DNA of 64,000 nucleotides, from positions 1 to 64,000 of the forward strand of contig NZ_NOKT01000018.1 of assembly GCF_002237655.1 (NCBI RefSeq), in the 5' to 3' direction. Below are positions 43,312 through 51,385 of the stretch, piece by piece. The notes beneath the pieces were generated by a model, which was given only the letters and a program-made list of their open reading frames with translations, did no database searches and had not been told where the DNA came from. Position numbers and translations under genes: made by a program. Each line of letters starts with the position of its first letter. Position 1 is the stretch's first letter. This stretch comes from Streptomyces sp. XY006 (GTDB lineage: Bacteria; Actinomycetota; Actinomycetes; Streptomycetales; Streptomycetaceae).

Positions 43312-44295
43312 GAGCAGAGGCATCTCGGCCGCACCGGCCTGCGTGTGTCACGGATCGGGCTCGGCACCCTGACCTGGGGGCGGGACACCGACGAGCACGA
43401 CGCGGCGGACCTCATGAAGACGTTCTGGGAAGCGGGCGGGAGTCTCGTCGACACGGCGGACGTGTACGGCGACGGAGAGGCCGAGTACCTGCTCGGCCGG
43501 CTGCTGGACGGCCTCGTGCCCCGGCGGGACCTCGTCATCTCCACCAAGGCCGGCGGTGTGCCCGACCCCGACCGCCGGGTCGACGGCTCCCGCGGCCATC
43601 TGCTCGCCGCCCTGGACGCCTCGCTCGCGCGGCTCGGCACCGACTACGTCGACGTCTGGCACGTGCACGCCTACGACCCGCACACCCCGCTGGAGGAGAC
43701 CCTCCAGGCCCTCGACCTCGCGGTCGCCAGCGGCCGTGCCCGCTACGCCGCCGTCTCCAACTTCTGCGGCTGGCAACTGGCCAAGGCCGCCACCTGGCAG
43801 CTCGCGGCCCCGGGCACCCGGACCCGCCTTGCGGCCACGCAGCTGGAGTACTCGCTCCTGCAGCGCGGCGTCGAACGCGAGGTGCTGCCGGCCGCGCTCG
43901 ACCTCGGCATAGGACTGCTCCCGTCCTCGCCGCTCGGACGCGGGGTGCTGACGGGCAAGTACCGGGGCGACAGCACACCGCCGGACTCCCGCGGCGCCTC
44001 GGACCACCTCGCGCCCTTCGTGGCGCCGTACCTCGACGACACCGCGAGCCGGATCGTCGACGCCGTGGCGACCGCGGCCGACGGGCTCGCCGTGACGCCG
44101 CTCCAGGTGGCCCTGGCGTGGATCCGCGACCGGCCCGGGGTGACCGCCCCCATCGTCGGCGCGCGCAACGCGCAGCAGCTCACCGCGGCGTTGTCAGTGG
44201 AGACCCTTAGTCTTCCTGACGAGATCTGCCGGGCGCTCGACGATGTGTCGGCGCCCGTGCACCACTATCCCGATCACGACTGGAGCACGCTGTGA
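43309..44295 (+). CDS. Aldo/keto reductase
   Basis: 328 residues. TIM-barrel AKR features: MEQRHLGRTGLRVSRIGLGT, DTADVYGDGEAE (catalytic Asp and Tyr), STKAGG (catalytic Lys), HVHAYDP, and the NADPH-site end PIVGARNAQQL. Substrate unknown. The frame is open from 43216, but the family start is the ATG at 43309. Its stop overlaps the GTG of the next gene by 4 bp (GTGA), so translation of the two is coupled. Confidence 0.92.
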   Translation: MEQRHLGRTGLRVSRIGLGTLTWGRDTDEHDAADLMKTFWEAGGSLVDTADVYGDGEAEYLLGRLLDGLVPRRDLVISTKAGGVPDPDRRVDGSRGHLLAALDASLARLGTDYVDVWHVHAYDPHTPLEETLQALDLAVASGRARYAAVSNFCGWQLAKAATWQLAAPGTRTRLAATQLEYSLLQRGVEREVLPAALDLGIGLLPSSPLGRGVLTGKYRGDSTPPDSRGASDHLAPFVAPYLDDTASRIVDAVATAADGLAVTPLQVALAWIRDRPGVTAPIVGARNAQQLTAALSVETLSLPDEICRALDDVSAPVHHYPDHDWSTL

Positions 44296-46586
44296 GCACG
44301 GAGCCCGAGACCACGGAGGACGCCGAGCCGGGGACCCCGGGCGCCGCGGAGAGCACCCCGGCGGAGGGGACCGGGGACTCGGCGGAGGACGCCGGGGACT
44401 CGGCGGCCCAGGAGGGCACTGCGGGTCCGTCCGCCGGGGAATCGGCTGCGGAAGAGGGCCCGGCGGGTCCGTCCGCCGGGAAATCGGCTGCGGAGGAGGG
44501 CCCGGGCGCTCGGGTCGCCGAGGGGTCGGGGGCCGCGGAGGGCGCGGCCGGCCGGCTCTCCGAGGCCGAGGCCGAGTTGCTGGCCCAGCGGGCCGAGCGG
44601 GAGCGCATCGAGCAGCGCAAGGCCGAGAAGAAGGCGCCCATCGAGGCCGGCGCCAAGCTGAGCGGCAGGGCCGCCGATCTGCTCGCGGCCGTCCGTGCCG
44701 TGGAGAGCGGCGAGAAGCCGGCGGCCACGGTGTTCGAGGAGCCCGCGCCCGCCCCCCGCCGCCCCGCCCCCGAGCCGGTGCGCCGGCCGCAGCCGGTGGC
44801 GGCCGAGACCGTCGCCGCGCCGGCGGCCCCCGCGCCCGAGGCGGTGCAGGGCGTACGGCGGGTGCTCGGCGAGGGCGGCGCCCCGGAGACACTCGCGCCC
44901 CAGGCGGCCGCGGTGCTCGGCGAGGGCGCGGACGAGCTGCTGCGCGCCGACCCCTGGCAGTTGCTGCGGGTCGCGGGTGTGCGGCCGGAGCAGGCCGACG
45001 GATTCGCGCGGGCGCTGCTGGGCGCCGAGTGCGCCCCGGACGACGCGCGGCGCGGCCGGGCCGTCACGGTCTGGCTCCTGGAGCAGGCGGCGCTGGCGGG
45101 CCACACCGCGCTGGAGATGCCGGCGCTCCTCGCCGCCCTGGCCCAGCGGGGCGTGCCGGAGCCGGAGAGCGCCGTGCAGGACAGCATCGCGGAGGGCGAG
45201 GCGCTGGTCTTCCAGGACGCCCTGGAGGAGACCGGCGCTCCGGCCCCCGCCGTGGAACCGGACGACCCGGAGGAGGAGCGGGAGCGCCCGGTCCGTGTCC
45301 TGGTCGGTCTGGAGCGGTACGCGCTGGCGGAGGAGAGCCTGGCCGACGGCCTGGCCCGGCTGGTCAACTCCGTGCCCAAGCAGGACGGTCCGGCCGAGGA
45401 GTGGGAGCGGCTCGCCGCCGCGGCCGCGGGCTCCACGGCTGAGCTGATCCGCGCGGCCGCCGGCCACGGCCTGGTCCTGCACACCGGCGGGGAGGCGTCC
45501 CTGGCCGAGCCGGCGGCGCTGCTGCACGCCGCGCGCGCACTCGGGCTGCGCGCCTGGGCCGCCACCCACGGCCCCGTCGGCCGCGACCGCTTCGCCGCCC
45601 TGCTGCGGCGGACCGGGCAGGAGGGCGGCGCCGACGTGCCCGTGGCCACCGTCCCCGGGCTGCTCTCCGGTCCCGAAGGGCCCGGGCGGGACACGGACGG
45701 GGCGCTGGACCTGGATCTGCTCGTCGTGCTCGACGCGCCGCAGCTGGACGTCGAGACGGCGGCCCTGCTGACGGAGTCGCTGCCGGACGGGGCGCGGCTG
45801 GTGCTGGCCGGCGACCCGGCCGTGCTGTGGTCCGTGGGGCCGGGGCGGGTGTTCGCGGATCTCCTGGCGGCGCGGATCTGCCCGCAGGTCGCCTCACGGC
45901 TGCCGGACCCGGGGCCGCTCGGCGAGCTGGTCTCCGGCATCGGCGTCGGCGAGCTGAACCAGGTCGAGGCGCCCGGCAAGGAGGTCGTGATCGTGCCCGT
46001 GCGGGACGCGGGCGAGGCCGTGCACCGCACGGTGCAGCTGGTCGTGGACTCGGTGCCGCGGGCCATCGGCGTCCCGGCCGAGGAGACCCAGGTGATCACG
46101 CCGGGGCACGGCGGTGCGGTCGGCACGCGCGCGCTCAACGCGGCCCTGAAGGAGCGGCTCAACCCGGGCCCCGGCCGTTTCGGCGGCTTCGACCCCGGCG
46201 ACCGGATCGTCTACTCCCCTACGCCGGGGAGGGCGGTGCCGGGCCGGGTGGTGAAGGCCGACGCCGAGGGGCTGCACCTGTCGTGCGCGGGCGGGTCCGT
46301 CGTCGTGCCGAAGGAGCGGGTGGAGCAGTCCGTGCGGCACGGGTGGGCGATGACCGCGCACCAGGCCGTGGGCAGCCGCTGGCCCGCGGTGGTCGTCGTG
46401 CTGCCCGGCGACGCGGCGCAGGCGCTGAGCCGGCCGTGGGTGTACACGGCGTTCGGGCGGGCCGACCGGCATCTGTCGGTGGTGCACGGCGTGGAGCAGG
46501 CGCTGCCCAGGGCGGTGGCCGAGGTTCCGGCGAAGCCGCGGACGACCCGGCTTCCCGTGCTGCTCGCCCCGCAGATCGCCGGCTGA
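44292..46586 (+). CDS. RecD2-like helicase homologue with degenerate ATPase motifs
   Basis: 764 residues. Residues 1-90 are acidic low complexity with two AGPSAG-x-SAAEEGP repeats. A charged helical stretch follows, then a helix-hairpin-helix part (LRVAGVRPEQADGFARALLG), then an SF1-like core. The Walker A position reads LHTGGEASLAEP without a Lys-Thr. Walker B reads VVLDAPQLD without the Glu. GDPAVLWSVGPG lacks the usual Gln. Later motifs are recognisable: MTAHQAVGSRWPAVVVV and VYTAFGRADRHL. It is probably a non-hydrolysing protein that still binds DNA or partners. It starts inside the aldo/keto reductase stop. Confidence 0.8.
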   Translation: MSTEPETTEDAEPGTPGAAESTPAEGTGDSAEDAGDSAAQEGTAGPSAGESAAEEGPAGPSAGKSAAEEGPGARVAEGSGAAEGAAGRLSEAEAELLAQRAERERIEQRKAEKKAPIEAGAKLSGRAADLLAAVRAVESGEKPAATVFEEPAPAPRRPAPEPVRRPQPVAAETVAAPAAPAPEAVQGVRRVLGEGGAPETLAPQAAAVLGEGADELLRADPWQLLRVAGVRPEQADGFARALLGAECAPDDARRGRAVTVWLLEQAALAGHTALEMPALLAALAQRGVPEPESAVQDSIAEGEALVFQDALEETGAPAPAVEPDDPEEERERPVRVLVGLERYALAEESLADGLARLVNSVPKQDGPAEEWERLAAAAAGSTAELIRAAAGHGLVLHTGGEASLAEPAALLHAARALGLRAWAATHGPVGRDRFAALLRRTGQEGGADVPVATVPGLLSGPEGPGRDTDGALDLDLLVVLDAPQLDVETAALLTESLPDGARLVLAGDPAVLWSVGPGRVFADLLAARICPQVASRLPDPGPLGELVSGIGVGELNQVEAPGKEVVIVPVRDAGEAVHRTVQLVVDSVPRAIGVPAEETQVITPGHGGAVGTRALNAALKERLNPGPGRFGGFDPGDRIVYSPTPGRAVPGRVVKADAEGLHLSCAGGSVVVPKERVEQSVRHGWAMTAHQAVGSRWPAVVVVLPGDAAQALSRPWVYTAFGRADRHLSVVHGVEQALPRAVAEVPAKPRTTRLPVLLAPQIAG

Positions 46587-46590
46587 CGCG

Positions 46591-46634
46591 CGACGGCGGT
46601 GGTCACGGGCCCGGGCCCGTGACCACCGCCGTCG
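46591..46634. terminator. 44-bp perfect palindrome between convergent genes
   Basis: Two 22-base arms, CGACGGCGGTGGTCACGGGC plus CC and its exact complement, meet with no spacer at 46612/46613. It lies between the stops of the RecD2-like gene and the acidic-protein gene. Most likely a bidirectional terminator, with the central CCCGGG forming the loop. Confidence 0.88.
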
Positions 46635-46652
46635 GGTGGCCGTGACGCGCTC

Positions 46653-47402
46653 TCAGCGGCGATCCGCGTCCAGCGGCTCCAGGTCCTCGTCCTCGTCGTC
46701 CTCGTCGTCCTCGTCGTCCTCGTCGTCCTCGTCCAGATCGGTGTCGAGGTCCTCCAGGTCTTCCGCGTCCTCGTCCTCTTCGTCTTCGTCGAGGGCGTCG
46801 ACCTCGTCGTCGAAGACGGCGCTGACGTCGAAGCGGCACACCACCTGCTGCGCGTCGACCTGCTCGAACGGCGCCTCCAGCCACTCCCCCGGTTCGGCCG
46901 GTTCGTCCGCCGCCGTCACCCAGAGCGTGGAGTCGCCCTCCTCCAGCCCGAACTCCTTGTGACGGGAGGCGATCTCGTCGGGCTCGAACTCGCCGAACAG
47001 CAGGCCCAGCGCGCCGTGGACCGTCCCGGAGGCCGGGGAGCCCTCGTCGCCGTCTGCCGCCTCGATCCGCTGGGCCTGCGCCAGCAGCCGCTGCGGTTCG
47101 GCGACGGCGTAGTCACGGCGGATCAGTACGCTCAGCGCGTTCGGTTCCTCGGGGCCGGTGTACGGGGGCAGCGCGTCCTCCGCACCGGGGATCTCGAAGG
47201 GTGTGACCTCGTCGTAGCGGTCGTAGAGCAGTTCGTCGTACACCTCTGCGGCCGCGGCCAGCTGGTTGAACGCCTCGTAGACGGCCGGGTCGTCCTCCCC
47301 CGACCTGCGTTCGACCGCGGCCAGGTGGCGGTCGAGCGCGGTCTTGACCGCCTCGGCGGCGGCGCGTACCTCGGCAGCGGTGGGCTGCGCAGCATCAGAC
47401 AT
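46653..47402 (-). CDS. Conserved acidic protein, function unknown
   Basis: 249 residues. The first 170 residues are an ordered, mostly helical domain (LDRHLAAVERRSGEDDPAVYEAFNQL, then FGEFEPDEIASRHKEFGLEEGDSTLWV). The last 60 are almost pure Asp and Glu, partly from 9-bp repeats. I do not recognise a named family. TAGCGT ends 7 bases before the ATG with no ribosome site, so it is probably leaderless. It is divergent from DUF5703 across only 47 bp. An acidic tail of this sort often binds basic proteins or metal; that is inference. Confidence 0.78.
   Translation of the reverse strand: MSDAAQPTAAEVRAAAEAVKTALDRHLAAVERRSGEDDPAVYEAFNQLAAAAEVYDELLYDRYDEVTPFEIPGAEDALPPYTGPEEPNALSVLIRRDYAVAEPQRLLAQAQRIEAADGDEGSPASGTVHGALGLLFGEFEPDEIASRHKEFGLEEGDSTLWVTAADEPAEPGEWLEAPFEQVDAQQVVCRFDVSAVFDDEVDALDEDEEDEDAEDLEDLDTDLDEDDEDDEDDEDDEDEDLEPLDADRR
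46692..46727 (-). repeat. Four tandem 9-bp units in the acidic tail
   Basis: CTCGTCGTC is repeated four times on the plus strand, encoding DDE units on the minus strand. Copy number probably varies between strains. Confidence 0.85.
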
Positions 47403-47415
47403 AGAGCAGACGCTA
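47400..47415 (-). promoter_or_regulatory. Probable leaderless -10 element of the acidic-protein gene
   Basis: TAGCGT (47415-47410), 7 bases, then the ATG at 47402. The divergent DUF5703 start lies 47 bp away, so the two promoters overlap. Confidence 0.5.
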
Positions 47416-47449
47416 TCCGTACGAGGCCCCAGCCCGCACAATAGATGCG

Positions 47450-47638
47450 ATGCCGGAATACGAATTTGTCGACGTGTACGTACCGCGCGGGGTCTCCCGC
47501 AAGGAGACGGCACGTCTGCTGACGGACCATGCGGAGTACGGACACTGGGAGTTGCACCGTCTGAGCCTGCTGCGCGACGGCAGCCGCAGAGTGCGGTTGC
47601 GCCGGCGCATCATCCGCCAGGTGCGGGCCACGTGGTGA
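47450..47638 (+). CDS. DUF5703 family protein
   Basis: 62 residues: MPEYEFVDVYVPRGVSR, then HWELHRLSLLRDGSRRV and a strongly basic C-terminus (RLRRRIIRQVR). This matches the small actinobacterial DUF5703 family as I remember it. Function unknown; the basic tail may bind nucleic acid or the neighbouring acidic protein. No ribosome site precedes the ATG; CACAAT lies 7 bases upstream as a weak leaderless -10. Confidence 0.85.
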   Translation: MPEYEFVDVYVPRGVSRKETARLLTDHAEYGHWELHRLSLLRDGSRRVRLRRRIIRQVRATW

Positions 47639-47667
47639 GCTGAGACGGTGCCGGGAGAAGGCACATG

Positions 47668-47704
47668 ACGGAGCGGGCCCCGCCATCGGCGGGGCCCGCT
47701 CCGT
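47668..47704. terminator. Perfect 17-bp bidirectional terminator
   Basis: ACGGAGCGGGCCCCGCC (47668-47684) pairs with 47688-47704 across a 3-base ATC loop, between DUF5703 and the convergent chaplin gene. Confidence 0.92.
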
Positions 47705-47730
47705 GGGCGGGGGTCGTCCGGCCGGGTGCC

Positions 47731-48807
47731 TCAGGCGGAGGCGCGTGCCTTGCGGTAGAGGATCGCGCCCGCCAGCAGGGCGCCGGCACCGGCCGGGAGG
47801 GCGAACCCGAGCGGCAGCTCACTGCCGGTGGCGGCGAGCTGGGCGTCACCGCGGGGCCCGGTGACGAACTGGCCGCCCGGCTCGTTGCCGTCCGAGGAGC
47901 CGCCGGGCGTCTCGACACCGGCCCCGGGCGGCGTCCCCGGGGTACCGGGCTGACCGGGCTCGCCCGGGTTTCCGGGGTTGCCAGGGGTGCCCGGCGTGCC
48001 GGGGTTGCCCGGGGTGCCCGGATCACCAGGGTGTCCGGGGTTGCCCGGGTCACCGGGACCGCCGGGGTTGCCCGGGTTTCCGGGGTGGCCCGGGTCGCCC
48101 GGCTGTCCCGGGGTCTCGTGGCCGCCGCCGGGCGGGTTGCCGTGGGGGTCGCCATGGCCGTCGTTCGCGCAGCCGTTGCCCGTGCTGGGGTTGCCGATAC
48201 CGACGACGTCGACGGTGTTGCCGCAGACGTTCACCGGCGCGTACACCGGCGCCTGGACGTGGTTGCCCGAACCGACGCCGGGTGAGTCGGTGGCGTGCCC
48301 GCCCGCGTGCGAGCCGCCCTGGTCAGCGTGGTCGCCGTGGCCCCCCGACGACGATCCACCGCCCTCGTTCGCGCAGCCGTTGCCCGTGCTGGGGTTGCCG
48401 ATGCCGACGACGTCGACGGTGTTGCCGCAGACGTTGACCGGCGCGTACACCGGCGCCTGCACCGTGTTGCCGGAGAGCACCCCGGGCGAGTCACTCGTGT
48501 GCCCGCTCGCGTGCGAGCCGCCGCGGTCACCGTGATCGCCGTATCCCCCCGACGACGATCCACCACCCTGGTTCGCGCACGCGTTGCCCGCCGACGGGTT
48601 GAGCACACCGACGACGTTGACCGTGTTGCCGCAGGCGTTGACCGGCGCGTGCACCGGCGCCTGCACCGTGTTCCCGGACAGCACGCCGGGCGAGCCCGAC
48701 GCGGAGCCCTGCGCACCCGAGGCGGCGTGCGCGGAGCCGCCCGCGGCGGCGATCACACCGGTCGCGGCCGCCACGGTCATCAGACCCTTGCGGGTGACCT
48801 GTCGCAT
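47731..48807 (-). CDS. chpC: Long chaplin with three chaplin domains, collagen-like stalk and sortase signal (ChpC-like)
   Basis: 358 residues. Signal peptide 1-29. Three chaplin domains follow (about 37-78, 107-147, 174-215), each with a Cys pair (59/77, 127/145, 195/213), joined by Gly/Ser/His linkers. Residues 233-294 are collagen-like G-x-P/N triplets. The C-terminus has the class E sortase motif LAATG (324-328), a membrane span and a short basic tail. It would be covalently anchored to the wall and help form the hydrophobic aerial-hypha surface. Known long chaplins carry two domains, so the third is unusual. Position beside chpH matches chpC. Confidence 0.92.
   Translation of the reverse strand: MRQVTRKGLMTVAAATGVIAAAGGSAHAASGAQGSASGSPGVLSGNTVQAPVHAPVNACGNTVNVVGVLNPSAGNACANQGGGSSSGGYGDHGDRGGSHASGHTSDSPGVLSGNTVQAPVYAPVNVCGNTVDVVGIGNPSTGNGCANEGGGSSSGGHGDHADQGGSHAGGHATDSPGVGSGNHVQAPVYAPVNVCGNTVDVVGIGNPSTGNGCANDGHGDPHGNPPGGGHETPGQPGDPGHPGNPGNPGGPGDPGNPGHPGDPGTPGNPGTPGTPGNPGNPGEPGQPGTPGTPPGAGVETPGGSSDGNEPGGQFVTGPRGDAQLAATGSELPLGFALPAGAGALLAGAILYRKARASA
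48160..48470 (-). repeat. 204-bp direct repeat encoding chaplin domains 2 and 3
   Basis: The stretch starting at TCGTTCGCGCAG (48161) recurs at 48365 with few changes. The two encode an identical 27-residue block from YAPVNVCGNT to TGNGCAN. Domain 1 is clearly more diverged, so domain 3 came from duplication of domain 2 or the reverse. Confidence 0.85.
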
Positions 48808-48868
48808 TGCTGAATACCTGCCTTCGACCCTTTATCGAATTCTTCTCGAATTCCCCTGAAGAAGCGTT

Positions 48869-48905
48869 CGGTCCCGGAGCGCATGGCTCGCGCTCCGGGA
48901 CCGAT
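48869..48905 (-). terminator. Terminator after chpH
   Basis: A 15-bp perfect stem (arm TCGGTCCCGGAGCGC at 48869-48883 with 48891-48905) and 7-nt loop, 32 bp beyond the chpH stop and upstream of chpC. Confidence 0.85.
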
Positions 48906-48937
48906 GGCTTTGAACTCCCCTCACAGAGGGGGAAGCA

Positions 48938-49171
48938 TCACTTGTTGATGCAGGTGTTGCCGAAGGCGGGGTTCAGCAGCCCGATCACGGAGACCGTGTT
49001 GCCGCAGACGTTCACCGGGACGTGAACGGGGACCTGGATGACGTTGCCGGACACCACACCCGGGGAGTGCACCGCGGCACCCTGGGCACCGGAGTCGGCG
49101 ACGGCCAGGCCCGCGCCCGCGAGAACCAGCCCACCGGTGGCAGCCGCAGCAGCGACGACCTTCTTGATCAT
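48938..49171 (-). CDS. chpH: Short chaplin ChpH
   Basis: 77 residues. Signal peptide of about 25 residues (MIKKVVAAAAATGG...AVA), then a single chaplin domain with PGVVSGNVIQVPVHVPVN, the Cys pair CGNTVS and NTCIN, ending INK. Secreted ChpH self-assembles into amyloid-like fibrils that lower surface tension for aerial growth. AGGAGG lies 5 bases before the ATG at 49171. It sits upstream of the long chaplin on the same strand, separated by a terminator. Confidence 0.95.
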   Translation of the reverse strand: MIKKVVAAAAATGGLVLAGAGLAVADSGAQGAAVHSPGVVSGNVIQVPVHVPVNVCGNTVSVIGLLNPAFGNTCINK

Positions 49172-49319
49172 TATTCCTCCTAGTTGGCAAAGCGACCCAT
49201 CTTGCGATCGCATTACCTGTAACGAGGCTGGAGTAATGAGGCTACGAGCTTATGGTCGCATTCACTCTTCCCAGTCGATCTCGCACGCCCGCCCGAATAA
49301 AGGGGTCGGGGAGCTGCTT

Positions 49320-50645
49320 TCAGGACGCGTCGATGAACCGGTCGAGCACCCGCACCCCGAACTTCAGGCCGTCCACCGGAACCCGCTCGTCCACGCCGTG
49401 GAACATGCCGGCGAAGTCCAGCTCCGGCGGCAGCTTCAGCGGCGCGAAGCCGAAGCCCCGGATGCCCAGGTCGTCGAAGGACTTGGCGTCCGTCCCGCCG
49501 GAGAGCATGTAGGGGATCGCCTTGGCGGTCGGGTCCTCGGCGAGCAGCGAGGACTGCATGGCCTCCACGAGCGCCCCGTCGAAGGTGGTCTCGACGGCCT
49601 TGTCGGCGTGCACGTCCTCGCGCCGCACCTTCGGGCCCAGGATGCGGTCGAGGTCGGCGAGGAACTCGTCCTCGAACCCGGGCAGGAACCGGCCGTCGAC
49701 GTGGGCGGTCGCCTCGCCCGGGATGACGTTGACCTTGTAACCGGCGCCGAGCTGCGTGGGGTTGGCCGTGTTGCTGAGGGTCGCGCCGATGAGCTTGGCG
49801 ATGCCGCCGAGCCTGGCGAAAGTCGACTCCATGTCCTCCGGGTCCAGCTCGGTGCCGAGCGCGTCGCCGAGTTCGTCGAGGAAGGCCCGGGTGGTCTTGG
49901 TGACCCGCACCGGGAACTTGTGGCGTCCCAGCCGCGCGACGGCCTCCGACAGTTCGGTGATCGCGTTGTCCCGGTGGATCATCGATCCGTGCCCCGCGGT
50001 GCCGGCCACGGTGAGCTTCATCCAGTGCATGCCCTTCTCGGCCGTCTGGATCAGGTAGAGCCGCCGCTCCTCGCTCACCGTGAAGGAGAAGCCGCCGACC
50101 TCGCTGATCGCCTCGTTGACGCCGTCGAAGAGGTCCCGGTGGTGGTCGACGAGATACCGGGCCCCGTAGGTGCCGCCCGCCTCCTCGTCCGCCAGGAACG
50201 CGAGGACGATGTCGCGCGGGGGCTTGCGCCCGCTGCGCAGCCGGTCGCGCACGACCGCCAGGGTCATGGCGTCCATGTCCTTCATGTCGACCGCCCCGCG
50301 GCCCCAGACGCAGCCGTCGGCGATCTCGCCGGAGAAGGGGTGGTGGGTCCAGTCGTCGGCGTTGGCCGGCACCACGTCGGTGTGGCCGTGGATGAGGAGC
50401 GCGGGGCGGGAGGGGTCCTCGCCCTCGATGCGGGCCACCGTGGAGGCGCGGCCCGGGTGGGATTCGAAGATCCGCGGCTCGAGCCCGACCTCGGCGAGCT
50501 TCTCGGCCACGTACTCGGCGGCCTTCCGCTCGCCCGGTCCCGAGTGGTCGCCGTAGTTGCTGGTGTCGATCTGGATCAGCTCGCGGCAGAGGTCCACGAC
50601 CTCGTCCTCGCCGGTGACGCTCCTGGCCGTGTCCGTCTCGCTCAC
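49320..50645 (-). CDS. M20-family metallopeptidase
   Basis: 441 residues from a GTG with GGAGGAAG upstream. HGHTDVVP holds the first zinc ligand, WGRGAVDMKD the bridging Asp, and LADEEAGG the catalytic Glu pair. The middle lid domain contains GTAGHGSM. The last ligand is in MFHGVDERV. It resembles the ArgE/DapE/acetylornithine deacetylase-carboxypeptidase branch; the exact substrate cannot be told. It is a single gene between chpH and tRNA-Leu. Confidence 0.92.
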   Translation of the reverse strand: MSETDTARSVTGEDEVVDLCRELIQIDTSNYGDHSGPGERKAAEYVAEKLAEVGLEPRIFESHPGRASTVARIEGEDPSRPALLIHGHTDVVPANADDWTHHPFSGEIADGCVWGRGAVDMKDMDAMTLAVVRDRLRSGRKPPRDIVLAFLADEEAGGTYGARYLVDHHRDLFDGVNEAISEVGGFSFTVSEERRLYLIQTAEKGMHWMKLTVAGTAGHGSMIHRDNAITELSEAVARLGRHKFPVRVTKTTRAFLDELGDALGTELDPEDMESTFARLGGIAKLIGATLSNTANPTQLGAGYKVNVIPGEATAHVDGRFLPGFEDEFLADLDRILGPKVRREDVHADKAVETTFDGALVEAMQSSLLAEDPTAKAIPYMLSGGTDAKSFDDLGIRGFGFAPLKLPPELDFAGMFHGVDERVPVDGLKFGVRVLDRFIDAS

Positions 50646-50841
50646 GTGCTTCCTCCCGGTGTCACTGCTGGTGGGTCCCCCTCATCCTCCCTCTGTCCGG
50701 CCCGCTCCCCAAGAGCGCTCCCGGCCCGTCACACGTCGTTCACGCCGGGCCGGGGCGGGGACGGGGGGTGATCGGTCACCCCGGAAAGCCTGGTAATGTT
50801 TACGTCGTCGCCGCGGGGAGAACCCACGCGACAGACACCTT

Positions 50842-50926
50842 GTCCGGGTGGCGGAATGGCAGACGCGCTAGCTTGAGGTGCTAGTGCCCTTTATCGGGCG
50901 TGGGGGTTCAAGTCCCCCCTCGGACA
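50842..50926 (+). tRNA. tRNA-Leu (anticodon GAG)
   Basis: An 85-nt class II tRNA. The acceptor stem GTCCGGG pairs with CTCGGAC with one G-T. The anticodon stem CTAGC/GCTAG encloses TTGAGGT (anticodon GAG, reading CUC/CUU). A long variable arm TGCCCTTTATCGGGCG follows, then the T arm with GGTTCAAGTCC. Discriminator A; CCA is not encoded. Confidence 0.97.
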
Positions 50927-50933
50927 CATGAGG

Positions 50934-50967
50934 CTGAGGGCCGTGACCGCGAGGTCGCGGCCCTCAG
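50934..50967 (+). terminator. Terminator after tRNA-Leu
   Basis: A 15-bp stem with one T-G pair closes on a GCGA tetraloop, starting 7 bases after the tRNA. It ends 22 bp before the YchJ-like start. Confidence 0.8.
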
Positions 50968-50989
50968 GCGTTTCCGCGAAGAGGTGACC

Positions 50990-51364
50990 ATGACCAGGCG
51001 TTCCTGCCCCTGCGGGCTCCCCGAGACCTACGAGGCGTGCTGCGGGCGCTTCCACTCCGGGGCCGCCGCCGCGCCGACCGCCGAGCGGCTGATGCGGTCG
51101 CGCTACTGCGCCTTCGTCAAGGGCGACGCCGCCTATCTGCTGCGGACCTGGCATCCGCGGACGCGCCCCGGGACGCTGGAGCCGGACCCGGGCACGCGAT
51201 GGACCGGGCTGGAGATCCTGGACACCCGGGACGGGTCCGCCTTCCACTCGACCGGGACCGTGGAGTTCCGTGCGTCGTACCGGGGCGGGTCGCTGCACGA
51301 GCGGAGCCGGTTCGAGCGGGTCGACGGGGCGTGGGTGTACGTCGACGGGGACTTCCTGTCCTGA
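50990..51364 (+). CDS. YchJ-family (SEC-C motif) protein
   Basis: 124 residues. The N-terminal SCPCGLPETYEACCGRFHSG is a SEC-C zinc-binding motif (Cys6, Cys8, Cys17/18, His22), followed by the NTF2-like YchJ domain (AERLMRSRYCAFVKGDAAYLLRTWHP). Function is unknown. The ATG at 50990 follows GAGG. It may be partly read from the tRNA promoter, but a strong hairpin lies between. Confidence 0.9.
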   Translation: MTRRSCPCGLPETYEACCGRFHSGAAAAPTAERLMRSRYCAFVKGDAAYLLRTWHPRTRPGTLEPDPGTRWTGLEILDTRDGSAFHSTGTVEFRASYRGGSLHERSRFERVDGAWVYVDGDFLS

Positions 51365-51385
51365 GGCCGGCTCGTCGCGGCCTCG

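Noticed and set aside
50842..50967. Integration site of a mobile element at tRNA-Leu
   Set aside because: No integrase, no second copy of the tRNA end and no change in gene character on either side.
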